Origin: Nonomuraea candida
GTDB lineage: Bacteria; Actinomycetota; Actinomycetes; Streptosporangiales; Streptosporangiaceae
Reading direction: 5' to 3'
Length of the DNA stretch: 64,000 bases
NCBI RefSeq assembly: GCF_000725485.1
Contig: NZ_JOAG01000052.1
Coordinates: 62,001 to 126,000, forward strand
The translations under genes were made by a program, and so were the position numbers. Below, piece after piece: positions 16,374-24,193 of the stretch (position 1 is the first letter of the stretch; each line of letters starts with the position of its first letter). The notes below the pieces were generated by a model, which made no database searches, was not told the origin of the DNA, and worked only from the letters and a program-made list of their open reading frames with translations.

Positions 16374-18203
16374 ATGAGCATCGCTGCATCGTCTCGCCTG
16401 TACTGCTCGATACTCGGCCCGCTCCAGGTCCGGGTGGACCGGCACGACGCCGTCATCGGCGCTCCCAAGCAACGGCTCCTGCTCGCGCTGCTGCTGTGCC
16501 GGGTGAACGCGGTCGTGCCGGCGGCCGACCTGATCGACGCGTTGTGGGGGGAGACGCCGCCCCGTACGGCCCGCAAGAACCTGCAGGTCTACGTCTCCGC
16601 GTTACGCAAGATCGCGGGCGACCGGATCGACTTCCACGGCTGGGGATACCGGTTCCGCGCCGGCCCCGGCGAGCTCGACCTGCTGCGGTTCAGGGAGCTG
16701 GCCAGGACCGGGCGCAGCGCGATCCACCGCGGGAATCTCGCGGCGGCCGCCGAGCTGCTCGGCGAGGCGGTCGGCATGTGGCGGGACCAGCCGCTGACCG
16801 AGTTCGCGCACGTGCCCCAGGTGGTCCGGGAGGTGGACCGGTTCACCGACCTGTTCCTGTCGGTCTACGAGGACTGGGCCGAGCTGGAGATCGAGCTCGG
16901 CCACCACGTCGAGGCCCTGACCAGCCTGGACGTCCTGCCCGCGCGATTTCCCACCCGGGAGCGGATCGCCGCGGCGCGGATGACCGCACTGGCCCGGTGC
17001 GGGCGCGCGTCCGAGGCGCTGGCGTACTTCGAGGAGCTGCGCCGGCACCTGGCGACGGAGCTGGGCATCGATCCCAGCCCGGTGCTCAAGCACCTCTACC
17101 AGGACATCCTCACCGGTACGGTGGCCCGTGCCGCGCCGCCGGTCGCCGGGCTGGGGGGCGGGGGCGAGGGCGGGCAGGGGAGCGTGCGGATCGCGGCCCT
17201 GGCCAACCAGCTTCCCCGGGACATCGGCGACTTCGTCGGCCGGACGGCGGAGATCCACCGCATCATGAACGAACCGGCCCCGGTCATCCTGATCACCGGC
17301 GAGCCGGGCATCGGCAAGACCGCCCTGGCCGTGCACGTCGCGCACACCCTGGCTCCCGCCTACCCCGACGGCGCCCTGGTGGTCCCGCTGCGGCGCAGGG
17401 GCGGCGGGCCGCACGCCGTCCGCGACGTCCAGCACGAGATCCTGGAGGCCGTGGGGGTGAGCACCGCCGGGGTGCACGACGAGGAGGTGCTGGCGTCGGT
17501 GTGGCGGTCGTGGCTGGCCAAGCGCCGGGTCCTGCTCGTCCTCGACGACGCCCCCGACGAGTCGAGCGTGCGCATGCTGCTGCCCGGCTGCGGGGACAGC
17601 CGGGTGCTGGCCACCAGCAGGAGCAGGCTGAGCGGGCTGGAGTCGGTGGCGCGGATCGGGCTGGGGGAGCTGTCGGACGCCGAGGGCGCCGAGTTCCTGG
17701 CCCGGCAGCTCGGCCGCGAGCGGGCGCTGGCCGACCGGCCCGCGCTCACCGCGCTGTTCGACACCTACGGTCGCTCCCCGCTGCTGTTACGCCTGCTCGG
17801 CGGCCGGTTCGCGCGGCTGCCGCACGTGCCGCTGGGTTTGCTGGTCGAGCGGCTGGCACGGGCCAAGAGCGTGCTGGACGAGTTCGCCGCCGGCGACGTG
17901 TCGCTGCGGGAGCGGTTCGAGGAGTTCTACAACAGCACGTCATGGCCGCACCGGCGGGCGTTCGTCGCGCTGGGCGGGCTGGACGGGCCGCCGTTCAGCC
18001 ACGAGGAGCTGGTGGCGGCGCTGGACGGGCCGGAGGCGCCCGCCGAGCGCGTCATCGAGTCGCTGCTGGAGGCGAACGTGCTGGCGGTGCCCGATCGCGA
18101 GCTCGGCGGGGCGGCGCAGGTCACCGCGCACTCGCTGATGTACACGATGTCACCCCTCGCCCACCTGTTCGCCGCCGAGCTGCGCCGCGCCCTCGACGCC
18201 TGA
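16374..18203 (+). CDS. SARP-type (AfsR-like) transcriptional activator
   Basis: Likely pathway activator. The N-terminal winged helix starts LGPLQVRVDRHDAVIGAPKQR, followed by the BTAD domain (PAADLIDALWGE, then helices to ELGIDPSPVLKHLYQDIL). Residues about 290-600 form an NTPase: VGRTAEIHRI, P-loop GEPGIGKT (309-316), and VLLVLDDAP as Walker B. The AfsR-type TPR tail is short or absent (609 residues in all). It lies within the RiPP cluster between the ATP-grasp and exporter genes, and a repeated promoter motif downstream is a natural candidate for its binding site, though SARPs usually bind direct repeats. ATG 16374 follows GAGGAAGG. Confidence 0.88.
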   Translation: MSIAASSRLYCSILGPLQVRVDRHDAVIGAPKQRLLLALLLCRVNAVVPAADLIDALWGETPPRTARKNLQVYVSALRKIAGDRIDFHGWGYRFRAGPGELDLLRFRELARTGRSAIHRGNLAAAAELLGEAVGMWRDQPLTEFAHVPQVVREVDRFTDLFLSVYEDWAELEIELGHHVEALTSLDVLPARFPTRERIAAARMTALARCGRASEALAYFEELRRHLATELGIDPSPVLKHLYQDILTGTVARAAPPVAGLGGGGEGGQGSVRIAALANQLPRDIGDFVGRTAEIHRIMNEPAPVILITGEPGIGKTALAVHVAHTLAPAYPDGALVVPLRRRGGGPHAVRDVQHEILEAVGVSTAGVHDEEVLASVWRSWLAKRRVLLVLDDAPDESSVRMLLPGCGDSRVLATSRSRLSGLESVARIGLGELSDAEGAEFLARQLGRERALADRPALTALFDTYGRSPLLLRLLGGRFARLPHVPLGLLVERLARAKSVLDEFAAGDVSLRERFEEFYNSTSWPHRRAFVALGGLDGPPFSHEELVAALDGPEAPAERVIESLLEANVLAVPDRELGGAAQVTAHSLMYTMSPLAHLFAAELRRALDA

Positions 18204-18279
18204 CCCTCGACGCCTGACCCTCTCCGCCCCTGCCGAATTCGTCATTCTCTTTCGGCGTTCATCTGAAACGCCGTCATAC

Positions 18280-18326
18280 GCCCACATTCGTGGGGTTGTC
18301 CCGCCCGCGTGTCCCGCGCTGATACT
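18280..18326 (+). promoter_or_regulatory. Cluster promoter box 1 (exporter operon)
   Basis: GCCCACATTCGTGGGGTTG at 18280-18298 contains the near-palindrome CCCACA-TT-CGTGGG. Exactly 23 bases after its TTG end comes ATACT, which fits a -10 element. Two further copies with the same spacing precede the precursor genes. Confidence 0.75.
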
Positions 18327-18367
18327 CGACAGGAAACTCGACCCCCAGGAACGGAGAGGTGGCGGGT

Positions 18368-19315
18368 ATGGCCGTGTCGGGCGACGTGGTGACGGCCGAG
18401 GCGCTGACCAAACGATATCGACGCAGCGAGACCCCGGCCGTGGACGACGTGTCGTTCGAGATCGCGCGGGGTGAGACGATCGGGCTGCTGGGACCGAACG
18501 GGGCCGGGAAGACGACCCTGATCAAGATGATCTGCGGGGTGACCGCCCCGTCCTCCGGCCGGGTCCGGGTGTTCGACGCCGACCCCGTACGCCAGCCGGT
18601 GGCCGCCAAGAGCGACATCGGCGCGATGCACCAGATCGCCCCGTTCGACGAGATGCTGCCGGCGCTGGACAACCTGCGCATCTCGGCGAGGTTCCGCGGC
18701 GTGCGGTGGCGGGACGTGCGGCCGTGGGCGCTGGAGCTGGCCGAGTTCCTCGGCGTGGCCAAGGCGCTGCCGCAGCTGTGCTTCCAGCTGTCCGGCGGGC
18801 AGCGGCAGCGGCTGCAGCTGGTCCGCGCCCTGATCACGCTGCCCAGGCTGCTGATCCTGGACGAGCCGTCGGCCGGCCTGGACGTGGCCGGGCGGCACCA
18901 GATCGAACGGTTCGTGACCTGGCTGCGCGAGGAGCACGGGGTGACCGTGCTGTGGACCAGCCACCACATCGACGAGCTGGAACGCAACAGCCAGCGGGTG
19001 ATGGTGATCAACCGCGGCCGGGTGCTGCGCTTCGCCAAGCCGCGCGAGCTGGTGGAGGAGTTCGGCTCGGTGCACCTGCGGGTGACCGTGGCCGACGCCG
19101 AGGCGGGCGGGGCCGTGGCGGCGTGGGCGGAGAACGCCGGGCTGAGCGCCGCGGCCGGGGACGGCGAGGTCCGCATCGAGGGCGCCCGCGCCAAGGAGAT
19201 GCTGCCCGAGCTGACCCGGTACTGCCAGGACCACGACATCACGATCAGCGGTGTGTCGACCGCCCTGGACTCGCTGGAGACGGTGTTCCTCCGGATGACC
19301 GGGAACGAGGGCTGA
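18368..19315 (+). CDS. ABC transporter ATP-binding subunit (DrrA-like)
   Basis: ATPase of the probable RiPP exporter. Walker A is GPNGAGKTT, signature LSGGQRQRLQL, Walker B LLILDEPSAGLD, and the H-loop lies in WTSHHIDELE. The C-terminal 80 residues form the extra domain of DrrA/CcmA-type exporters. ATG 18368 is preferred over GTG 18359, since GGAGAGG ends eight bases before it. It has its own cluster promoter box. The permease starts at once after its stop, so the two form one transporter, likely for export and perhaps self-protection. Confidence 0.92.
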   Translation: MAVSGDVVTAEALTKRYRRSETPAVDDVSFEIARGETIGLLGPNGAGKTTLIKMICGVTAPSSGRVRVFDADPVRQPVAAKSDIGAMHQIAPFDEMLPALDNLRISARFRGVRWRDVRPWALELAEFLGVAKALPQLCFQLSGGQRQRLQLVRALITLPRLLILDEPSAGLDVAGRHQIERFVTWLREEHGVTVLWTSHHIDELERNSQRVMVINRGRVLRFAKPRELVEEFGSVHLRVTVADAEAGGAVAAWAENAGLSAAAGDGEVRIEGARAKEMLPELTRYCQDHDITISGVSTALDSLETVFLRMTGNEG

Positions 19316-19316
19316 C

Positions 19317-20129
19317 ATGGCCGCCAAGCTGACCTTCCGGACCGCTCCGCCCACCGTGGCCCCGCGGGCCGCCGACCTGTTCGCGGTGATCTACCGCGAG
19401 TACGCGCTGCTGGCCCGCAACCGCATCAACCTCATCCTCAGCCTGGCCCCGATGCTGGTCTACCTGCTGCTGGTGAACACCTCGCTGAGCAACCTGGTCG
19501 GGAACATCTCCTACCGGGGCGCCGAGCTGCCCTTCGCGGTCTTCCTGCTGCCGATGGTGCTGGCGATGTCGATCGTCAGCGCCTCCGGCACCTCCGGGAT
19601 GGCGCTGTTCCAGGAGGAGCTGAGCGGGGTGGCGACCCAGCTGTGGTCGTACCCGATGCGCCGCTCCCGGTTCCTGCTCGGCAAGCTGCTGGCCGGGGTT
19701 TCGCTGGTGCTGGGGCAGAGCCTGCTGGCGCTGGGCGTCGCGGTGCTGATCTTCGACCTGCCGTTCGGGCTGGAGGGGTGGGCCGGGCTGCTGGTCGCGC
19801 TGACGCTGGCCGCCATCGCGTTCAACGGGCTGTACCTGGCCGCGGCCATCACGATCACCGACTTCCAGACCTTCATGGTGGGGTCGAACGTGTCGATCCT
19901 GGTGCTGGTGTTCAGCGCGCCGTCGATGTACACGGTCGACCAGATGCCGACGGTGCTGCAGTGGATCTCGGCGGTCAATCCGCTGACGTACGCGATCAAC
20001 GGGATGCGCGACGCGGCGCTGTTCGGGTTCGCCGACGCGTGGGCGAACCTGCTGGTGCTGGCGCTGATCGCGGCGGTCACGTACGGCGTGGCCGGGCGGG
20101 CCCTGCTGAACCGGGCGCGGAACCTCTGA
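19317..20129 (+). CDS. ABC-2 type transporter permease
   Basis: Membrane partner of the ATPase upstream. 270 residues with six hydrophobic helices in the ABC-2 layout: a cytoplasmic start (VIYREYALLARNR), helix LILSLAPMLVYLLLV, then the conserved late segment LQWISAVNPLTYAINGMRDAALFG before the last helix. One base separates it from the ATPase stop. Together they resemble daunorubicin-type exporters; here the cargo is inferred to be the mature peptide. Confidence 0.9.
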   Translation: MAAKLTFRTAPPTVAPRAADLFAVIYREYALLARNRINLILSLAPMLVYLLLVNTSLSNLVGNISYRGAELPFAVFLLPMVLAMSIVSASGTSGMALFQEELSGVATQLWSYPMRRSRFLLGKLLAGVSLVLGQSLLALGVAVLIFDLPFGLEGWAGLLVALTLAAIAFNGLYLAAAITITDFQTFMVGSNVSILVLVFSAPSMYTVDQMPTVLQWISAVNPLTYAINGMRDAALFGFADAWANLLVLALIAAVTYGVAGRALLNRARNL

Positions 20130-20141
20130 CCGGGCGGGGAC

Positions 20142-20270
20142 ATGCTGACCGAGAGATTTCCCGACGGACCCAAGGTACGGATCCGCGGCGTGGAGAGCCT
20201 GGGGCAGGCCGCGGCCCGGTTCTTCGCCCTGGACGCGGGCCGCCGGCGGGCCCCGGGCGGGCCACGGTGA
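20142..20270 (+). CDS. Small 42-aa protein in the RiPP operon
   Basis: ATG 20142 to TGA 20270, coupled to the P450 gene by a GTGA overlap and 12 bases after the permease stop. The product contains GPKVRIRGVESLGQAAARFF and an Arg/Pro-rich tail. I do not recognise a family. Its position, ribosome site (GGCGGGGA close by) and overlap argue that it is translated. It could be a truncated remnant, an accessory peptide or an additional substrate; nothing decides this. Confidence 0.5.
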   Translation: MLTERFPDGPKVRIRGVESLGQAAARFFALDAGRRRAPGGPR

Positions 20271-21481
20271 CGACCGCGCCGCCGCGGCGGTTCGACCCGG
20301 CCGCGCCCGAGCACGCCGCCGATCCGCACCCGATGCTGCGCCTGATGCGGGAGCAGGCGCCGGTGTACCGGCACGCCGACCCGGCGACCGGCCGGGTGTT
20401 CTGGTACCTGACCAGGGACGCCGACGTGCGCCACGCCCTGGCCGAGCCGGCCCTGGGCAGGCAGCTCGACCGGCTGCCGCGCGAGCTGGCCGCGCGGCAC
20501 CGCGCCTGGGACCGCGACCCGCTGCCGATGGTCCGCAGGAACGTCTTCAACCTGGACCCGCCCGACCACACCCGGCTGCGCCGGCTGCTGGCGCCGACGT
20601 TCGGCGCACGCGCGGTGGCGGCCCTGGCACCGCGCATCCGGCGCGCCGCCGGCGACCTGGTCGAACGCATGCCCGGCCAGGGGGAGATCGACCTGATCCG
20701 GTCGCTGGCGCTGCCGCTCCCCATCCTGATCATGGCCGAGCTGCTCGCGATCCCGCCCGCGGACCTGCCCCGGCTGCGCCGCTGGAGCGACGGCATCCTG
20801 CGCAGCCGGGACATGTCGCTCGCCCGGCATCACGGCATGGAGTACATCGCCTACCTGCAGCGCACCCTCACCGAGCGCCGCGCCGCCCCTGGTGACGACC
20901 TGATGTCGCGGCTCGCCGCGGCCGAGCGCGACGGCGAGATCAGCCGGGCCGAGCTGCTCTCCAGCGTGTTCCAGCTGCTGCTGGCCGGCGACGAGACGAC
21001 GGCCAACCTGATCGGCAACGGGCTGCTCGAACTGCTGCGCCACCCCGGCGAGGCGGCGAAGCTGCGGGCCCGGCCGGAGCTGATCGACCCGGCGGTGGAG
21101 GAGATGCTGCGCTTCAACGGGCCGGTGGGGCACTCCCGGCCGCTGTACGCGCTGGCCGACGTGGACATCGGCGGCACCACGATCCCGTGCGGCGACACCG
21201 TGATGCCGATGCTGCTGGCGGCCAACCGCGATCCGGCGGCGTTCGAGCGGCCGGACGTCTTCGACGTGGCCCGCGCGCCGAACCGGCACCTGGGCTTCGG
21301 CCACGGCATCCACTTCTGCCCCGGCGCGGCGCTGGCCCGGCTGCAGGTGCGGGCCGCGGTCGGCGCGCTGGTCCGCCGCTTCCCCGGCATGACCCTGGCG
21401 GCCGGCCCGTCCGGCCTGGACTGGACACCGGACCTGTTCGTCCGCGGCGTGCGCCGGCTGCCCGTGCGCCCGCACCGGTGA
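20267..21481 (+). CDS. Cytochrome P450 (RiPP cluster)
   Basis: 404 residues. The I-helix motif is AGDETT, the ExxR motif lies in VEEMLRF, and the haem loop FGHGIHFCPGAALAR carries the axial C351. The N-terminus DPHPMLRLMREQAPVY is typical of soluble actinomycete P450s. GTG 20267 overlaps the 42-aa ORF; the longer frame upstream is an artefact of the permease region. P450s in RiPP clusters hydroxylate or cross-link aromatic side chains, and the conserved Trp in the core is an obvious candidate; that is inference. Confidence 0.92.
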   Translation: MTTAPPRRFDPAAPEHAADPHPMLRLMREQAPVYRHADPATGRVFWYLTRDADVRHALAEPALGRQLDRLPRELAARHRAWDRDPLPMVRRNVFNLDPPDHTRLRRLLAPTFGARAVAALAPRIRRAAGDLVERMPGQGEIDLIRSLALPLPILIMAELLAIPPADLPRLRRWSDGILRSRDMSLARHHGMEYIAYLQRTLTERRAAPGDDLMSRLAAAERDGEISRAELLSSVFQLLLAGDETTANLIGNGLLELLRHPGEAAKLRARPELIDPAVEEMLRFNGPVGHSRPLYALADVDIGGTTIPCGDTVMPMLLAANRDPAAFERPDVFDVARAPNRHLGFGHGIHFCPGAALARLQVRAAVGALVRRFPGMTLAAGPSGLDWTPDLFVRGVRRLPVRPHR

Positions 21482-21502
21482 CGCGCGTGGCGAGAACGCG
21501 CG

Positions 21503-21549
21503 GCCCACATTTATGGGGTTGCCCGCCCGACATATCACCGGGTCATACT
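21503..21549 (+). promoter_or_regulatory. Cluster promoter box 2 (first precursor)
   Basis: GCCCACATTTATGGGGTTG (21503-21521) with the half-palindrome CCCACA-TT-TATGGG, then 23 bases to ATACT (21545-21549) as -10. The start codon of the precursor follows 41 bases later, behind an AAAGAGAGG ribosome site. Confidence 0.78.
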
Positions 21550-21590
21550 CGAAACGAAAAGCGTTCCCCCGAAAAGAGAGGTGGAAAGGC

Positions 21591-21860
21591 ATGGCTTTCG
21601 ACGCGAAGGAAGCGCTGCGCTCGGCCGGAATTCTGACCGGCTCCGAGGCGCCCGAATTAGCGCAGGCGTTCGGCACCCTGTCCCGCGAGGAAGTGGACAT
21701 GCTGGTGTCGCTGAAGGGCCGGATCTCCGCCGCGCTGCCGGAGGTGCTGGCGCACTCCGTCGGCGGCTGGACCTCACCCGAGGCGACGCAGCAGAACTTC
21801 GAGCCGGGCATGCTGTGCGCGTGCGGCCTCTGGTCCGGTTCGGGACAGAACTCCTCCTAG
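21591..21860 (+). CDS. RiPP precursor peptide 1
   Basis: 89 residues. The leader (about residues 1-56) begins MAFDAKEALRSAGIL and contains LSREEVDMLVSLKGRI, a motif shared with the third peptide at 27964. It resembles the NCBI aroma-sacti cluster domain as I remember that family. The tail has SPEATQQNFEPGM and the core CACGLWSGSG with C76, C78 and W81, then QNSS. Cys and Trp are plausible targets for the radical SAM enzyme and P450; E64 or E71 might be used by the ATP-grasp ligase. ATG 21591 follows GAGAGGTGGAAAGG. It has its own promoter box and a near-copy 400 bases downstream. Confidence 0.85.
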   Translation: MAFDAKEALRSAGILTGSEAPELAQAFGTLSREEVDMLVSLKGRISAALPEVLAHSVGGWTSPEATQQNFEPGMLCACGLWSGSGQNSS

Positions 21861-21901
21861 CCGAACGGGCGCGACGCCCCCATTCGTGTGCCATTCATCC
21901 G

Positions 21902-21948
21902 GCCCACATTTGTGGGGTTGCCCGCCCCGGACCGCGCCGGGTCATAAT
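21902..21948 (+). promoter_or_regulatory. Cluster promoter box 3 (second precursor)
   Basis: GCCCACATTTGTGGGGTTG (21902-21920) holds a perfect CCCACA-TT-TGTGGG palindrome, then 23 bases to ATAAT (21944-21948). It is the best copy of the box. Confidence 0.78.
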
Positions 21949-21991
21949 CAAAACCGAAACTCCTTCTCCCCGGAAAGGAAAGGTGGAAAGC

Positions 21992-22258
21992 ATGACCTTC
22001 GACGCGAAGGAAGCGCTGCGCGCGGCCGGAATTCTGACCGGCTCCGAGTCGCCGGAATTGGCGCAGGCGCTCAACATCCTGTCCCGCGAGGAAGTGGACA
22101 TGCTGGTGTCGCTGAAGGGCCGGATTCCCGCCGCGCTGCCGGAGGTGCTGGCGCACTCTCTCGGCGGCTGGACCTCACCCGAGGCGACGCAGCAGAACTT
22201 CCAGCCGGGCATGCTGTGCGCGTGCGGCCTCTGGTCCGGGTCGGGAAAGAGCGAATAA
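21992..22258 (+). CDS. RiPP precursor peptide 2
   Basis: 88 residues, a duplicate of precursor 1. Differences are few and mostly in the leader (for example FGT to LNI at 27-29, S46 to P), E71 is Q, and the end reads GKSE instead of GQNSS. The segment GMLCACGLWSGSG is identical, which marks the core. ATG 21992 follows AGGAAAGGTGG. The radical SAM gene starts 133 bases downstream. Confidence 0.85.
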   Translation: MTFDAKEALRAAGILTGSESPELAQALNILSREEVDMLVSLKGRIPAALPEVLAHSLGGWTSPEATQQNFQPGMLCACGLWSGSGKSE

Positions 22259-22391
22259 CCGCCGGGCGCGGCCGGCTGCGGCCGCTCATCCCGCAGAGCC
22301 CGCAGGCGCGGCCGGACGGCCCGATCCGCGGCGTGCCGCGGGCGGGCACCATGGCCGCGCCTGCGGGCCGAGGCAAGAGAAGGGAGTGGAC

Positions 22392-23888
22392 ATGCCCGGG
22401 AAGCTGACCGGAAGCCGCGCGTTGTTCGAGGTGCCGGACGGGCTGACCTATTTCGCGCGCGACGGGGAATATCTGGTCGTCAACCCGCACGCCGGCGGCC
22501 GATGCGTGCTCGATCCGCGGGAGTTCGGCGTGCTGCGGGCGCTGGCCCGGCCCGCCGCGGACGGTGCTCCCGCGCCCCTCGAACCCACCCAGGAGACCGA
22601 GCGCACCCTGGCCAAACTCATCCTGAGCTGGGTCGTCTACTACAACGGCAACCACCCGAAGATCAAGCTCGTCGAGCCGCCGCTGCAGACGGTCTACTAC
22701 GCCATCACCGACGGCTGCAATCTGCGCTGCCCCTACTGCTACGCCTCCTCGGAGAAATGCCTGCCGGGCGAGCTCGACACCGCCGAGTCCCTGGAGCTGA
22801 TCTCGCGGGTCGCCGATCTCGGCGCCGGGCTCATCGTGTTCACCGGCGGCGAGCCGATGCTGCGCAAGGACCTGTTCCAGATCGTGGCGCACGCGAACGA
22901 CAAGGGCCTGAGATCCAACATCATCACCAACGCCACGATGATCAGGACGCCGGCGCAGGCGGCCCGGTTCGCCGAGTTGTTCGGCAACGTCACGGTCAGC
23001 ATGGACGGCGGCACCGCCGAGACGCACGACCGCACCCGCGGCGCCGGGGCGTTCGACAAGACCTACCGGGCGCTGCGACTGCTCAACGACGCCGGCGTGA
23101 CGCCGAGCATCAACCACATCGTCACCTCGGAGAACGTGGAGCACCTGGAGGAGTTCGCGACCTTCATGGAAGGGCTGCGGGTGCACTCCATCCGGCTGAT
23201 GTACCACAACAACCTGGGCCGCGGGGTGAGCGACGAATACGACTTCGGGTGGGCCGACCACCTGCGCATCCAGCAGCTCGTGTGGACCGTGCCGGTCGCC
23301 TCGAAACTGCGCCCCCTCGGCCCCAAGGCGATCTCGCCCTGCTCGATCAAGGGCAACTGCGGCATGGGCGGCACCGAGATCTACATCAACTCCTTGGGCG
23401 ACGTGTATCCGTGCAAGCTGGTCACCGGCCGCGAGCATTTCGCGGGGAACGTCAGGCGGCAGTCGCTGGAGGAGATCTTCGCCACGCCGGTGCTGCGCGG
23501 CATGCGGACGAGCACCGTCTTCGGCGGCGACTACCACGCCGACTGCGAACGCTGCTACATCAAGGCCACCTGCGGCGGCGGCTGCCGCGCCGCGCACATG
23601 GCCGAGTCCGGGGACGTCCGCAGGAACAGCCGCCACCTGTGCCGCATCCTGCGGCACGGCGTCGTCACCCAGATGTGGCAGGAGGCCGGTGTCGACCCGC
23701 TGGAGATCGCCGCGCACGACGCCGAGATGACCACGCCGCGCCTGGTGGCCACCGACGAGGTGCACGCGGTGTACGACGACTGGAAGACCTTCGTCCCCGT
23801 CACGCATCCCAAGCCCGGGACCAGGCCGCCCGGCGTCGCGGCCAGGGGCGCGCGGGTCGGCGAACTGCTCCCGATAACCCCCGTCTGA
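22392..23888 (+). CDS. Radical SAM/SPASM peptide maturase
   Basis: 498 residues. The N-terminal 95 residues (YLVVNPHAGGRCVLDPREFGVLRAL) look like a PqqD-type leader-binding domain. The radical SAM core has CNLRCPYC (C109, C113, C116) and VFTGGEPMLRKDL. A SPASM region at the C-terminus holds CSIKGNCGMGG, DVYPCKL and CERCYIKATCGGGCRA, enough cysteines for auxiliary clusters. ATG 22392 follows AAGGGAG. Family members form thioether or carbon-carbon links in peptides; acting on the two precursors just upstream is the clear inference. Confidence 0.92.
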   Translation: MPGKLTGSRALFEVPDGLTYFARDGEYLVVNPHAGGRCVLDPREFGVLRALARPAADGAPAPLEPTQETERTLAKLILSWVVYYNGNHPKIKLVEPPLQTVYYAITDGCNLRCPYCYASSEKCLPGELDTAESLELISRVADLGAGLIVFTGGEPMLRKDLFQIVAHANDKGLRSNIITNATMIRTPAQAARFAELFGNVTVSMDGGTAETHDRTRGAGAFDKTYRALRLLNDAGVTPSINHIVTSENVEHLEEFATFMEGLRVHSIRLMYHNNLGRGVSDEYDFGWADHLRIQQLVWTVPVASKLRPLGPKAISPCSIKGNCGMGGTEIYINSLGDVYPCKLVTGREHFAGNVRRQSLEEIFATPVLRGMRTSTVFGGDYHADCERCYIKATCGGGCRAAHMAESGDVRRNSRHLCRILRHGVVTQMWQEAGVDPLEIAAHDAEMTTPRLVATDEVHAVYDDWKTFVPVTHPKPGTRPPGVAARGARVGELLPITPV

Positions 23889-23914
23889 CACTTCGGAATC
23901 ACAGGAGGTGGCGC

Positions 23915-24193
23915 GTGTCGCTCCGGATCAGTGACGCGGTGGTGTGGCAGGAGACCGGCGAGGGCATCTCGCTCTACCACACCGAGACCGGGGACTTCCG
24001 CACCCTGAACGAGACAGGCTCCAAGATCTGGCTGCTCGTGGCCAACGGCGGCGAGGCCAAGCCGGTCGCCTCGGCCCTGTCCCGCGAGTTCGCCGGCACC
24101 AACGCGGCCCTGATCAAGCGCATCGTGGTGGACGTCCACGCGTTCATCGGCACGATGCTGGAGCAGGGCCTGTTCGAGGAGAGCCCGGCGTGA
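23915..24193 (+). CDS. PqqD-like RiPP recognition protein
   Basis: 92 residues with the PqqD pattern: VVWQETGEGISLYHTETGDF, then LNETGSKIWLLV, and a helical end with FIGTMLEQGLFEE. Stand-alone PqqD proteins bind the leader and present the core to the maturase. GTG 23915 is preceded by AGGAGGTG. It follows the radical SAM gene by 26 bases and overlaps the FAD gene (GTGA). Since the radical SAM enzyme seems to have its own similar domain, this one may serve another enzyme of the cluster. Confidence 0.85.
   Translation: MSLRISDAVVWQETGEGISLYHTETGDFRTLNETGSKIWLLVANGGEAKPVASALSREFAGTNAALIKRIVVDVHAFIGTMLEQGLFEESPA

Larger units (their letters stand above)
21503..22258 (+). repeat. Tandem duplication of promoter plus precursor gene
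   Basis: The block from 21503 (promoter box, ribosome site, coding region) recurs from 21902, a period of about 400 bases. Regulatory box, spacing, leader and core are conserved between copies, so the whole transcription unit was duplicated. Confidence 0.88.

Noticed and set aside
15164..18217. A 1017-aa plus frame across the ATP-grasp and SARP genes
   Set aside because: Arg/Gly/Ala/Pro-rich translation out of frame with two genes that have clear domains.
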